From Petrimonas sp. (lineage in GTDB: Bacteria; Bacteroidota; Bacteroidia; Bacteroidales; Dysgonomonadaceae), in assembly GCA_012839475.1 (NCBI GenBank), contig DUNG01000023.1, forward strand, positions 124,001-188,000: a stretch of DNA of 64,000 nucleotides. Direction: 5' to 3'. The translations under genes were made by a program, and so were the position numbers. This document shows positions 19,009 through 29,302 of the stretch, one piece after another; position 1 is the first letter of the stretch; each line of letters starts with the position of its first letter. Under the pieces are notes generated by a model. That model was not told the origin of the DNA. It worked only from the letters and a program-made list of their open reading frames with translations, and did no database searches.

Positions 19009-22000
19009 TTAATCCGTGGGGTGGCGGTCTTTTACGCAACGGGTTGTATAAACTGCTCCCCAGTTGTTCTCTCGAATATGGCTGGCAGACTCAACATTGT
19101 TTATTCTGTACGGAGCTGTTGCCGTGGGTACGGGTGTCCCATCCCTAACTTTATCGTAGGCAATGGATAGGGAAAAAACGCCGTTCAAGCTACCAAAGTA
19201 ATTCTCTGCAGGAGTATTATCTGCTGCCAAGCCCATTTGTCCCGCGTTGATAAGGAAAATCAAGGCCAGCTCCACTTGATTGGGGGTTCTCCATCCGGTT
19301 ACCCCCTGTTCAGAATAGCCGTCACAAGGGTCTATCCCTCTTTTATAATCATTAAATTTAGCTTGAAAACTACCTCCCGTAGAACGATTATTCTTCGCTA
19401 CATAGAAATCATAGGTAAGTGAGTTCGCCGCATCTCTATAGAGGTGGGGTACGGGGAGCGGTCCACTCCCCACGAAGCGCGCACGATAGCTGGTGGGGTC
19501 CATGTTTCGTGAAACCCTGATATAAGCAGGCTCTGTATTGGTACTCTTGTGTAGGCGAGCGATATACCCAAAGTCACCGGATATATCTTCATTAGCCTCT
19601 CCCGGGTCTATTTTTTTTGGCAAGTTTCTAAAACACCTAACCCTGTAAGCGGCATAATTCCCCAAGGAAATACCCTCATCCGCCCAATAATTACCAATAG
19701 ATTTGGGGGTGTTTCGTTTTGGGGTGGTTACCTGGTAGTAGGACTCCTTTTGCCTTGTCAGAGAAGCGTTTCCACCACTCCAGTATAAGTCGACTCTATC
19801 CCTTAAATGGTGGAACCAATAGGCTTCCGGTATGGTTGCCTTACCAATATAGGTATTAAGCATTTGGTTGTAGGAGGGCAGATACCATTTGATCTCATCC
19901 TCGTCTATCATACCATTACCGTTGTTGTCCCGGTTTCGTTGCAGGCAGGCGAAGGCACCGGTGTCATAAAGTCCGTTTGTGAAATCGCCCCACCAGTTCT
20001 CCGGTATTAAGTTGCCATAAACGGGATCACCTGGCTGCCACCTCATGATGTTTTCGGTGTTGGAGCGTGCTTGTACCGTTTTGTTTCGCCAGAGTGACCT
20101 ACCCGAGCCATCAGGGTTAAAAGAGATTCTAAAATCGCTACTATTATCTTTCGATTTTGCCCAGATATTGAGCATGTTGGGACGTCCGTTCACTTTATCC
20201 ACATCGTTGTAAACAATGCCACCGTAGCTGGCAGATGGTTTGGAAACAGGATATGTCTCATCTATAGATTCCATCCCATAGCCAGATACCACTTTAGCGG
20301 ACTCACGGGTAAAGATAGTCCATATAGCTTTTTGGCGAATCTGTAAAGCGTTCTCACGAAAGAGGCGGGACTGATGGTCCTTGCTCATGCAGGAGACTAG
20401 AAAAATAGCCATACCCCTCATCGGTTTATTGGTAAAATCACCATAGCTTATAGGTATGGCCGGGTTAACGGGATGAGCATCATAAAAGAATTCATCAATA
20501 TAGGCGGTAAACTTAATAGAACCATCTGCTCTGATGTAACTATTAAGCGCACCACTCTTTATCATATCATTCAACTCATCTACTTTTATTCTTGGAACGG
20601 GACTGTTTTTATTGGCTTGATCGCCGGGATAAGGAATAAGCCGGTCGGAGTTAGCCGGCATGGGGGAAAAACTTGCCCAATAGATATCAACTTGCCCCTC
20701 GGTAGACATGTAGGCATTGTCAAAAGGGGTGTTTACTAAATAGCTAATCGTATCCGTACCAGCCCTAATCTTAGCAACAGACTCCGGAGAAACCCTCATC
20801 TCAACATTGGCATAATGAGAGTCGACAATAATCTCTTTTACAGCGTAGAAAACAAAACCTTCCGTTAGTGGATTTACCTCTTCACCCGCCAGGCTTGCAT
20901 CTTCATAGAGATCCGTGTGACACGCTTGCACGTCAGACTCGATGATAATATCCTTCACACCCCTGATATAGATATTATAGGTATAGGCATAGTTACCTAA
21001 TACATTGTAGTTATTTGGATCATTTGGATCATGACCTAGTGGAACATAGTAGTAAGCGTCGGCGTAATAAGCATCATTGGGGTCGGTACTTTTTACGCGT
21101 GCTTTGATACGTGCGAAAGTGCACATTTCGGGAGCGTATTCAAAGGCGGGGTGCTCTGACTTGATTTCCCGCACGTTTCTACCTTCGGCATCTTTCTTTA
21201 GTTTTCCCCTTAGTTTGATTCCCTCCGGCGCGGGGATGTCGATCATTTTTGTCGGCACTTGGCTATTCTCCATCTGGTAGTAGTAAAAATCACCCACCAG
21301 TTTTGCATCCAGATTGGAACCAGGGGGTTTACGTGTGATGCTTAAGTCCTCAGGCACGTCAAACTCTCTGGGTGCTAACCTATAGACATCATTATTCCTC
21401 GTTGCATGGGTAAAAACAAGGGGCTTGTCTGCCACTACCAATCCACGGCGCGGTATATTCTCAACCGAATATTCAGCCAATTCAACTTCAAGCGTGTTTA
21501 TCACATCCGGGTGGATAAATATGCGGAAGCGCACCTTGCTCTCGATGCTACGGAGGTGAATTTGTACATTGGTGTTCATGCCGCATGCTACCGTTACGTT
21601 GGTATAACCCCACATAAGGATATTGTTTCGCACGCCGCGGTTGGAGGGTGCCTGGTGAATATTGATGAAACGTACCTCGAGCTCTTTCAGTTGACTTTGC
21701 GTGGAGATGCCATCAAGCGTACTGGGCGTAATATCCATATTGTAGGAGGCTTCCGCGTTAGCAATCAGGTAGATGGTGTTCTTCCCTTTTGGCAGAAGGA
21801 TATTGTTCAGCGTGCCGGTAGTGAATGGGTGGGTAAGCGCAAGCTCCTCTTTGCTGTAAAACTTGCTGATACCGCTCACCCTATTTCCATTGGCATCGAA
21901 TACAAGCATATAGAGATCGGAAACGGCCTCCTCGCTCTCCCTAGACGGCTCCTGTGCCCTAAGCTCTACCTCGGGCAGGGAAGGCATCTTGAAAGCGAGG

Positions 22001-22134
22001 TTCACATAGGCGCCCTCGCAATCTCCTGAAAGGTCGCCTTCACCGGAAAACAGGTCCCTGTCGGTGCAACCAAAAGCAAGGGTAATGGTAAAGAAGAGTA
22101 GTGTTATATAATAAACCTGTCTTTTGTACATCAC
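19009..22134 (-). CDS. Large fimbrial tip/accessory lipoprotein (DUF4906/Mfa-like)
   Basis: 1041 aa, last gene of the fimbria operon. Lipoprotein signal with Cys in AFGC (residue 23). An N-terminal Mfa/FimB-like beta domain (about 40-400) contains VSDLYMLVFDANGN, as in other fimbrillin-family proteins. The C-terminal half includes a segment near RDNNGNGMIDEDEIKWYLPS (about 750-770), typical of the DUF4906 proteins found as tip or minor subunits, and WRTPNQVELALI (about 955-966). Probably an outer, possibly adhesive, component. Assignment rests on motifs and operon position. Its start lies 85 nt after the stop of the 22220-23512 gene. Confidence 0.72.
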   Translation of the reverse strand: MMYKRQVYYITLLFFTITLAFGCTDRDLFSGEGDLSGDCEGAYVNLAFKMPSLPEVELRAQEPSRESEEAVSDLYMLVFDANGNRVSGISKFYSKEELALTHPFTTGTLNNILLPKGKNTIYLIANAEASYNMDITPSTLDGISTQSQLKELEVRFINIHQAPSNRGVRNNILMWGYTNVTVACGMNTNVQIHLRSIESKVRFRIFIHPDVINTLEVELAEYSVENIPRRGLVVADKPLVFTHATRNNDVYRLAPREFDVPEDLSITRKPPGSNLDAKLVGDFYYYQMENSQVPTKMIDIPAPEGIKLRGKLKKDAEGRNVREIKSEHPAFEYAPEMCTFARIKARVKSTDPNDAYYADAYYYVPLGHDPNDPNNYNVLGNYAYTYNIYIRGVKDIIIESDVQACHTDLYEDASLAGEEVNPLTEGFVFYAVKEIIVDSHYANVEMRVSPESVAKIRAGTDTISYLVNTPFDNAYMSTEGQVDIYWASFSPMPANSDRLIPYPGDQANKNSPVPRIKVDELNDMIKSGALNSYIRADGSIKFTAYIDEFFYDAHPVNPAIPISYGDFTNKPMRGMAIFLVSCMSKDHQSRLFRENALQIRQKAIWTIFTRESAKVVSGYGMESIDETYPVSKPSASYGGIVYNDVDKVNGRPNMLNIWAKSKDNSSDFRISFNPDGSGRSLWRNKTVQARSNTENIMRWQPGDPVYGNLIPENWWGDFTNGLYDTGAFACLQRNRDNNGNGMIDEDEIKWYLPSYNQMLNTYIGKATIPEAYWFHHLRDRVDLYWSGGNASLTRQKESYYQVTTPKRNTPKSIGNYWADEGISLGNYAAYRVRCFRNLPKKIDPGEANEDISGDFGYIARLHKSTNTEPAYIRVSRNMDPTSYRARFVGSGPLPVPHLYRDAANSLTYDFYVAKNNRSTGGSFQAKFNDYKRGIDPCDGYSEQGVTGWRTPNQVELALIFLINAGQMGLAADNTPAENYFGSLNGVFSLSIAYDKVRDGTPVPTATAPYRINNVESASHIRENNWGAVYTTRCVKDRHPTD

Positions 22135-22219
22135 TGTTTCACTTTCTTGATCTGTTATCGTCTCTATGCTTTAACTTGTTCTCTTTAGCTCGATATTGAA
22201 TGCGAGAAGGTGGACTATT

Positions 22220-23512
22220 TCAATTAAATATCGGAACATCGTACGCTATATCTTGAATCGTAGTGGATTGGAAAACGATATTTGCCCTCGCTTCATCAAT
22301 TTCCCAAGGGATATTTACCGTGTACCTGTAGTGACGGTTGCGGTAGATGTTATAGTCGGCCTCCCGCTCCTCCACAAGATCGAGGTATTTTCTCGTGCCT
22401 GCTTGCATCTCCTGCATCTCTTCCGGGGTGGCCGTGAAAAGCGGCACCTTGACTACCTGCGGGTCAGCGATGGAGTTGTTGCTCCTCTTCCGCGCTATCT
22501 CTATTTTCAGGTAGAGCGTACCCTTATCGTGCAACGGGTCGGGCCAGTCAGCCGGCTCGGTAGCGGAGAAAATCTTCTCCGGGAAATAGATATCTGTGGG
22601 GATTACTTCGGTGAGACCATTCCACGGTTCATCCGCGATAGTCACGGAAATAGGTGTTAAGGAGCGCACCCAGGGTTTTTCCACCAACGTGTAGAAAGCG
22701 GGTACCTCCTCAAGTGTTACCTTAACATGGGTGGGTTGATAATTGTTCAAGCAGGAGGGATCTATCTTTCCAAGCTTTAGGCTTAGCTTTGCCATCGCTC
22801 GAAGCAGTCCCACCCTACCCCCGGGGTCTTCCGATCTGGCACGGGGGAACGAGCTGACCGGCTTGAAGACGGCATTGGTGCTTGATGGCAGGATGGGCTG
22901 CCAAAAAAAGGGAGCCTCGTAAGTTCCTTGTCCGATATACTGGTTGTAATAGACCCGGCTCATCATACGTACACGCTCACTGTACACCTTGTCCGCGTCC
23001 GTGAACGGGTAGGTATCGGAAAAAAGCACGTCGTTAAGAAAAGCCGGGTATGCTGCCGTCTTCACTTTTGTCGCCACCACATCAGTCGGGTTGGCGATAA
23101 ACAAAATATCGTAATAACCTGCATGGGGCAATTTAATCTCGTAATCGTCCATCCAGCCAGTACCTTTCTTTCCCTTGGTGCCTACCGTGATATAGGTTTT
23201 CGAGGGGTCGGTAGTATCATGCCACACGGGCGTATTGGTAGCGTTTGTAATCACATCCACCACCGTTATCGTACCGGCCGTTTTTGGCACTAAACATACC
23301 AGTAGTCGCTTAACTCGATTGTCGTTCGTACTTGTACCAACAGATATAGCTCCCCTTAGCAGCGCTTTTAGCGCCACCCCGGTTCCACCCTCTTGCTCAA
23401 TACGCTCTTCACACGTGAAGTGTTCTTTGACGCATCCGCTTGTTGCACCAATCAGTAAGAGCAGTGAAAGAAGCAGGAAAGGTAGAAAACCATATCCGGT
23501 ACGTTGTGTCAT
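22220..23512 (-). CDS. Fimbrillin-family minor subunit lipoprotein
   Basis: 430 aa. Lipoprotein signal (hydrophobic 8-25, Cys in ATSGC at 27). The following domain has the fimbrillin-like pattern: VKRLLVCLVPKT near the N-terminus, HAGYYDILFIANP, then AMAKLSLKLGK around 240, the position where these proteins often carry a protease-processing Arg/Lys site, and a C-terminal RHYRYTVNIPW segment. By position in the operon (third gene) it resembles Mfa3/Mfa4-like accessory subunits; exact role unknown. It starts 23 nt after the anchor-like gene. Confidence 0.72.
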   Translation of the reverse strand: MTQRTGYGFLPFLLLSLLLLIGATSGCVKEHFTCEERIEQEGGTGVALKALLRGAISVGTSTNDNRVKRLLVCLVPKTAGTITVVDVITNATNTPVWHDTTDPSKTYITVGTKGKKGTGWMDDYEIKLPHAGYYDILFIANPTDVVATKVKTAAYPAFLNDVLFSDTYPFTDADKVYSERVRMMSRVYYNQYIGQGTYEAPFFWQPILPSSTNAVFKPVSSFPRARSEDPGGRVGLLRAMAKLSLKLGKIDPSCLNNYQPTHVKVTLEEVPAFYTLVEKPWVRSLTPISVTIADEPWNGLTEVIPTDIYFPEKIFSATEPADWPDPLHDKGTLYLKIEIARKRSNNSIADPQVVKVPLFTATPEEMQEMQAGTRKYLDLVEEREADYNIYRNRHYRYTVNIPWEIDEARANIVFQSTTIQDIAYDVPIFN

Positions 23513-23535
23513 GACGTCTTTAAAGCCTCCAAAAT

Positions 23536-24540
23536 CTATTGAGCCACGAAATTGTACGAGTGAATAGACCAGTTATTGATTGTTAAGCCTACCGCGATGC
23601 ATCCAGAGGGACAGTCGCACCCGAGTGCCTCTATGACCACGTCGAAGTCATTCACGCAACGGGGGTTCATCAGCTCGTAACCCGCGGTTCCCTTGGCAAG
23701 CAGTATCGCCCCCAACAGGTTGAACTCTCGGGAGTCGCCCAGCATCTCTTCGTCAAACGGTATCTTCTCGCCCGTGTGGGCATCCTTTATGTTGACCACG
23801 CTGTGATAATATCCGTCCAGCAGAAGCATGGTCACCTCACCCACGAGGGTGGTGTCGGTATAACCGGTACGTATCGGGTAGCTGTACAGCGGTTCGGTGT
23901 GCATCACCTTACCCTCGCAACTATATCGGTGGTTACCCGACAGCAGCTCCAGCTTATAGTCGCCGGGTCGCTTCAATCCCTTTACCGTGATATGCACCCG
24001 GTTGGTAATCTCACGCAGGTTCAACTTGTTTTGCACCAAAAGGTTGCATGTTTCACCTACAGTGATAATGTCCGAGCTACCCACGTAAAGGCGATGACCG
24101 GTAAGGTCGGCACCGCTCTTCAGGGTAAGGTATAGTTTATCTGGGGTTGTCTCGCCGGGCGTAAGTGTCGAGAAGTCATACAGGTTCGTGTCGCCGTGAT
24201 GAGCCCATGCCACCACCGTGTAGCTCCCGGGTTCGGGAAGCCGTACAAACAGTTCGTGGTCGGGAGCGAGCGTGGTAGCTCCTAACTCTTGCACGCTTGT
24301 CAGCTTATTACCGGCATCGAAGACAAAAAAGGTGAGTGCCGTGATATCGGCGGGATACGAGGGTGTTGAGGCACACTCCGTCTGTTCGTAGAGGTGTAGG
24401 TAAACACCCCTTTCGCAGTTATCGAGGCTGTCGAAGATAATACGGTCGCACGTCATGGTGAATACTGCCCCTATGATAAGTAGCAGGGGTAATACCTTGT
24501 ATCGTGCCAAAAGACCTCTATATCGTTTCGTCATTCTCAT
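23536..24540 (-). CDS. FimB/Mfa2-type fimbrial anchor lipoprotein
   Basis: About 334 aa from the ATG at 24540; an upstream ATG at 24624 adds 28 basic residues that would bury the signal, so I prefer the shorter form. Signal with hydrophobic core VLPLLLIIGAVF and a Cys in MTC. FimB/Mfa2-type features: DITALTFFVFDAGNKL, PEPGSYTVVAWAHHG and RLYVGSS. In this family the protein anchors and limits the length of the fimbria. It ends with LTINNWSIHSYNFVAQ, which shares NWxxHSYN with the end of the neighbouring major subunit. Confidence 0.82.
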   Translation of the reverse strand: MRMTKRYRGLLARYKVLPLLLIIGAVFTMTCDRIIFDSLDNCERGVYLHLYEQTECASTPSYPADITALTFFVFDAGNKLTSVQELGATTLAPDHELFVRLPEPGSYTVVAWAHHGDTNLYDFSTLTPGETTPDKLYLTLKSGADLTGHRLYVGSSDIITVGETCNLLVQNKLNLREITNRVHITVKGLKRPGDYKLELLSGNHRYSCEGKVMHTEPLYSYPIRTGYTDTTLVGEVTMLLLDGYYHSVVNIKDAHTGEKIPFDEEMLGDSREFNLLGAILLAKGTAGYELMNPRCVNDFDVVIEALGCDCPSGCIAVGLTINNWSIHSYNFVAQ

Positions 24541-24654
24541 TTTGTTTGTCTTTACGCCTTTTCGTGTTGCATTAACCGGTATCCGCCAAGCGAAGAGCCT
24601 TTCGACTCTCGCTTGACAGATCATCGGAATGTGATCATGAAATATGTCTACTGC

Positions 24655-26253
24655 TTAGAACCCAACATTATAAGAGTGTACACCCCAGTTCACTACTGTA
24701 ACCTGAGCAGACATATAGGTCTCCTCTGTTTTGAGCAACTCATCCGGAGCGGGCACATCATCATCCAGGTCAACGGGGAATGGATTGTTTGGATCCGGGT
24801 TGAAGGGGTTACCTGAAAAGCCCAATCTCGAAAAGCCGGTAATGTTGATGTGGTAGATGTTGTTGCGAATAACCGGTGAGTTAAACACTTTATCCGGTTT
24901 GAACTGACCTAACTCAACACCATCGGGGTTAAGCCAGGCAAAGTAGTAGGTCTTAGCGTTGGTGTATTTGATTACACCATCTTCCACGTGTGTGCCGGGA
25001 GCATCTGCCTGGGCGGCCGATAGAGTAGCATAAAACTTACCATTGGTCTTATTGTAGAAAAGGTCGTTGCCCGGGGTGTAAGCATCCTTTTGATCTGTTG
25101 CCCAAAAAGCATCCTCAGGAGTGAAAACTGCCTCTATCATCACGTAAGGGGTATTACCCTTGCGGTACCCGGTAGCTTGCTCATCACCATATTGATGAGT
25201 AGTCTCGGTGAGGAACTTCATTTTTCCATCATTAATAATATTAGTCACGGAAGCTTCATCGCCAGTAAGGACACTGATTTCATCCAGGTAAACAGTATTA
25301 TTCACGAAAGTGTAATCGTAGTTGGCAAGTGCTTCAGTAGCGTAATTAGCTACCGTAGGTGTATAACCCCAGCTTGGCGACTTGGTGGTAAAATGGAGTT
25401 TCGTGCTGGTAGGAGATACAGTAGCTGTAGCATCCCAAAGCAGTTTAGTTGTCTTCTCGAATTGACCGTATGTCCACATTAAATTTGTCAGCGTACCATA
25501 AACGTTGGCGTTTGCATCAGTTATACTGACGGAAGGATGTAAGGCTGTTCCTTTAGTTACCGCTACCCGAGCCGCGCTACGACGTACTGTAAGTGCAAAC
25601 TGGTTCTTATTAGGATTAATATCATTTATATTGCTAATCGTTGCTTGCTCTTCTGTAATGCCCGCTTGCATAGAGACTCCCGCTAAGGGTTCACCACTCA
25701 TCAAAATAACATCTTTTGGCGGGGCAACCTCCACTTTCGCGTAATCGGCTAAAGTGTAATCGTATGCTTTGTTATAGGCTTTTTCGAAAGCGATAGTTCG
25801 GTCTCCGACGGTAGCGTTAACGACAGCATTAAGAGAATCTTTAATGGCACCGCCGTTATTGATTACCACGTAAATATATCTACCGGTACCCGGCTGTACT
25901 ACCCAAGGCTTGGTGATATAAATAGCGTCTTGCGTGGACGTGGGGTTTTGAGTTTTCGTTTCATCGATCGAAACAGTGAAATATTGTATCCTGCTGGGGT
26001 GTACAATATACACATCCACGTTCTCAATCTTATCGCGTCCACCCCAATTCCCTACAGAATTGTGTACATCATCATCTCCAGCCCGGGTTGATCTTAGTTC
26101 GTCAATGCTTTGCGATAGGTCAAGCACCAAACTCATGTAGGTGGTGCCTTCCAGTTCGGGTTCAATGTCACTGTTTTTGTCTTGGCAAGATGCCGCACCA
26201 ATGAGCAGCATTGCTGCCACACCTCCAAGAAGTAAAAGTTTTTGTAGTTTCAT
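24655..26253 (-). CDS. Mfa1-family major fimbrial subunit
   Basis: 532 aa. Lipoprotein signal MKLQKLLLLGGVAAMLLIGAASC (Cys 23), then an Mfa1-like beta domain (DVYIVHPSRIQYFTV, RYIYVVINNGG) and RRSAARVAVT around 225-235, where family members are cut by an Arg-specific protease so that donor-strand assembly can begin. The C-terminus TVVNWGVHSYNVGF would be the donor strand. First and presumably most expressed gene of the operon mfa1-like, anchor, two accessory subunits. The product would be polymerised on the outer membrane surface as a type V pilus. Confidence 0.88.
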   Translation of the reverse strand: MKLQKLLLLGGVAAMLLIGAASCQDKNSDIEPELEGTTYMSLVLDLSQSIDELRSTRAGDDDVHNSVGNWGGRDKIENVDVYIVHPSRIQYFTVSIDETKTQNPTSTQDAIYITKPWVVQPGTGRYIYVVINNGGAIKDSLNAVVNATVGDRTIAFEKAYNKAYDYTLADYAKVEVAPPKDVILMSGEPLAGVSMQAGITEEQATISNINDINPNKNQFALTVRRSAARVAVTKGTALHPSVSITDANANVYGTLTNLMWTYGQFEKTTKLLWDATATVSPTSTKLHFTTKSPSWGYTPTVANYATEALANYDYTFVNNTVYLDEISVLTGDEASVTNIINDGKMKFLTETTHQYGDEQATGYRKGNTPYVMIEAVFTPEDAFWATDQKDAYTPGNDLFYNKTNGKFYATLSAAQADAPGTHVEDGVIKYTNAKTYYFAWLNPDGVELGQFKPDKVFNSPVIRNNIYHINITGFSRLGFSGNPFNPDPNNPFPVDLDDDVPAPDELLKTEETYMSAQVTVVNWGVHSYNVGF

Positions 26254-26686
26254 ACCACTGAGTTTTTAATAAATGTTATTAATTGAGTTGTTTTCTATAT
26301 TTAGTCGTGATGTTGTTTTTTAGTGCAGTAGTCGCTCGTTTAAGCGCATTCTATTTTGGTCTATTTCTTTTTATTATTTCCATAGTTTCAATAACCTAAA
26401 TAACTTGCACAGCAAATATAGGTGTTTTATTATAAACCTAATGCAATAAAATGTAATTATTTGTTGATCTGTGTGGAAAAAATGCTCGAACGCATTGGGT
26501 TATGCATAGCGTGAATTCCCGTTAAAAACGTGTAGAAGGTGGATTTTGTTTATCACGAAAAGAGGGAAATCACTAGTTCTGGTGATTGACTGGCGCTCTT
26601 TTTTCCTTTTCCTTTGCATCCGAACGGGTTATTCGTCTCGCGAGGCAATCAATTAAAAAACACTCGTTATATTTCCTTGAACCCGT
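26254..26686. promoter_or_regulatory. Divergent intergenic region between fimbria operon and TonB receptor
   Basis: 433 nt, AT-rich, no gene seen. For the fimbria operon (minus strand) a -7 box TATATTTG lies at plus 26413-26420 with ATTG at 26444-26447 (23 nt apart), giving a leader of about 150 nt. For the receptor (plus strand) TATATTTC at 26668-26675 is a near match. The long fimbrial leader leaves room for post-transcriptional control. I found no invertible-promoter repeats by eye. Confidence 0.6.
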
Positions 26687-29281
26687 ATGATAAAAGTGTA
26701 CGCTATGAAATTCGATATCTATACGACAGTTTCAAGTAGACGCCTTATGAAGCGTATGCGGCTTGCTCACGCTGGTCATGCGTTTGCTTTCGTCGGCTTT
26801 GTACCCTCTATTGTAGGCTCCTTTTTCACTCTTCTCTTGGCGCTTGCCTTAACCAGCCCCGTGCTTGCCGCTAAGCCAGATACGTTGCAGGTACGTTACC
26901 TGGATGAGGTGGTGGTAAGTGGCTCAGTGAAAGAGACGAATGAGCTTGAAAATTTGCCCACCGCCGTGTCGGTGGTCTCGCCAAGACAGTTGCAAGAAGG
27001 GCGAGTGGAATCGCTTCCCGCGTTAAGTGCGCTTGTCCCTAACCTTTTCATCCCCTCGTACGGCTCCAAGGTCTCCACGCCCATATATATCCGGGGTATC
27101 GGTGCACGCCTCGGGCCGCAAACGGTAGGGCTTTACGTGGATAACGTGCCGAGCTTCAACTCTTCGGCATTCGATTTCGAGTTTCAAGATATTCAGCGGG
27201 TGGAGGTGCTGCGAGGTGCACAAGGTACCTTGTACGGCAGGAACGCGGTTGGGGGTATCGTAAACCTCTATACCCTATCTCCCCTCACGTACCAGGGAAC
27301 CCGACTCGCGGTGAGCGGTGGTAGCCACGGGCAATTCTCGGTGAAAGCATCTAATTACAGCAGATTTGGGAAGAACCTTGGAGCCTCTTTGGCGGGGTAC
27401 TACAAGCGGGATGATGGTTACTTTATGAATAGCTACACCGGACAGAAGGTAGATGCTTCAGAGAACGCTGGGGCACGTCTGAAACTTGAGTGGCAGGTCA
27501 ATCCCGATTTCAAGGCGATGTTCTTTGGGAATTACGACTGGGTCTCGGGTGGTGCGTTCCCCTACATGCAGGTCGACTCCACGGCGGCCTGCTTCAACGA
27601 ACCTTCAAGCTACGATCGGCACCTCCTTACTGGCGGGCTTTCGCTGAACTATGCGGGGAATGGCTTCAGCATCCACTCCACCACCGGTTTCCAGTACCTG
27701 AAGGATGATATGTGGATGGACCAGGATTACTCGCCTCGCCCTATTTTTTCAATTCGCCAGCAGCAGGAGCAACGGTCGTTCAGCCAGGAGTTCACGGTAA
27801 AGTCGGATTTCCAGGGTCGCTACCGTTGGGTGGTGGGGCTGTTTGGGTTTGTTGATAACCGCGAGGTGGATACCCCTGTAGCTCTTGAAAAGGGGATGGT
27901 AGAGGTGTTACAGCGGCCGTTGGATGTGATGATGGAGCGTATGGGTGCCCCGTTGCGCCTCGTGTACGCCAGTGATCGGATCGCTCTTCCCGGGGTATAT
28001 ATTAAGCCTTCCCATGGGGCGGCCCTTTTCCACCAATCCACACTGGAGGATGTCTTCGGGGTAGAGGGGCTGTCGGCCACCGCCGGTATCCGGTTTGATT
28101 ACGAGCGTACCGGGCTTGACTACCGCACCGAGAGCAACGGGGGAGATGTCTACATCGTGTTTAAGCCTCCCCTGCCCATGGCACCTATCTTGGTGGAGGG
28201 GGACACCCTGCTGGTAGGTTCGGCACGAAAGGTGTTCTGGGAGGTGCTGCCCAAATTCGCGCTAAAGTACCAGTTGTCGTCCACGACACGGTTCTACCTC
28301 TCGGCGTCGAAAGGGTACAAAACGGGCGGCTACAACGAACAGGTCTTTTCGGAGGTGTTACAGTCTGCACTTGCCGAGTCGCTGATGAGGAATGTCCTTA
28401 GGCAGATTCCCGCGGGTATTATCCCCCCCATGCCGAACATGGGAACGAAACAGGTTGGTGGTGCAGCATCGGCTACGGGGAATCTTTCGGTCGTGGCGGG
28501 ACTACCGGTTACCGAGAAACCATCAATGTTCGGAATGCCACCAGCCGTTAGGTCAACACCAACCGTAGAGGAGCAGGCTTCGTTCGCCCCGGAAAGCAGT
28601 TGGACCTACGAGTTGGGGGCAAGGTACGAAACTCCTGATCGCTCGCTCTCCCTCTCCGGTGCGTTGTTTTTCTCCCGTGTGGATAACTTGCAGCTGACCA
28701 AGCTGGTGAGCGAGGGAACCGCGGGGAGAACCATCACTAACGCGGGGCAGTCCGAGAGTAAGGGAATAGAAGTGAGCCTTCGGTACCTACCGTATGAGAA
28801 CCTCTCGCTCTTCGCTGAGTACGGGCTGGTTGATGCCCGGTTCGTCAAGTATGAAACCCTGCAGGTGATCGGGGGGGATACCCTTCGTGATTTCTCGGGA
28901 AACCGGGTGCCGTTCGCACCCAGGCATACCCTCAGCCTTGGGGTAAGTTACGTGTACGTGTTACCAAGCGGTTCGATGATTGATCGCGTAATGGCCAACG
29001 TGCAGTATAGCGGGGTGGGACGGATCTACTGGACCGAGTCGAACATGGATTCTGAAGGGAACACACTCTATCAACTTTTTTATGGGTTGACTAAGGCCCG
29101 CATCGTAGCCCAGAAGAGGGCGTTCGCGTTGGAGTTGTGGGTGGAGAACCTGTTTAACACCCGCTATCACGCGTTCCTGTTCGAGCAAAACGACCTGGTG
29201 ACGGGGAAGACGAATCATTTTGTCCAGCGGGGGTATCCCACCCGTTTCGGTGCTACGCTGAGGTATACGCTTGATCGCTAA
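26687..29281 (+). CDS. TonB-dependent outer-membrane receptor
   Basis: 864 aa. A long N-terminus with a signal whose core is VGSFFTLLLALALTSPVLAA; internal ATGs at 26705 and 26747 are alternative starts. Plug domain about 70-185 (TPIYIRGIGARLG, VEVLRGAQGTLYGRNAVGGIVNLYT), then a 22-strand-type barrel ending FGATLRYTLDR. It has no CarboxypepD-like N-domain and no SusD partner, so it is not a SusC glycan importer; it looks like the siderophore/vitamin/small-molecule class. A Pro/Met/Gly-rich segment at about 570-635 (IIPPMPNMG, PSMFGMPPAV) is an unusual extracellular-loop insertion. Substrate unknown. Confidence 0.85.
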   Translation: MIKVYAMKFDIYTTVSSRRLMKRMRLAHAGHAFAFVGFVPSIVGSFFTLLLALALTSPVLAAKPDTLQVRYLDEVVVSGSVKETNELENLPTAVSVVSPRQLQEGRVESLPALSALVPNLFIPSYGSKVSTPIYIRGIGARLGPQTVGLYVDNVPSFNSSAFDFEFQDIQRVEVLRGAQGTLYGRNAVGGIVNLYTLSPLTYQGTRLAVSGGSHGQFSVKASNYSRFGKNLGASLAGYYKRDDGYFMNSYTGQKVDASENAGARLKLEWQVNPDFKAMFFGNYDWVSGGAFPYMQVDSTAACFNEPSSYDRHLLTGGLSLNYAGNGFSIHSTTGFQYLKDDMWMDQDYSPRPIFSIRQQQEQRSFSQEFTVKSDFQGRYRWVVGLFGFVDNREVDTPVALEKGMVEVLQRPLDVMMERMGAPLRLVYASDRIALPGVYIKPSHGAALFHQSTLEDVFGVEGLSATAGIRFDYERTGLDYRTESNGGDVYIVFKPPLPMAPILVEGDTLLVGSARKVFWEVLPKFALKYQLSSTTRFYLSASKGYKTGGYNEQVFSEVLQSALAESLMRNVLRQIPAGIIPPMPNMGTKQVGGAASATGNLSVVAGLPVTEKPSMFGMPPAVRSTPTVEEQASFAPESSWTYELGARYETPDRSLSLSGALFFSRVDNLQLTKLVSEGTAGRTITNAGQSESKGIEVSLRYLPYENLSLFAEYGLVDARFVKYETLQVIGGDTLRDFSGNRVPFAPRHTLSLGVSYVYVLPSGSMIDRVMANVQYSGVGRIYWTESNMDSEGNTLYQLFYGLTKARIVAQKRAFALELWVENLFNTRYHAFLFEQNDLVTGKTNHFVQRGYPTRFGATLRYTLDR

Positions 29282-29302
29282 GTGAGCGGTAACATCGAAA
29301 AC

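Noticed and set aside
26254-26686. Invertible promoter for phase variation of the fimbria operon
   Set aside because: I looked for inverted repeats flanking the promoter and found none of useful length, and no site-specific recombinase is nearby.
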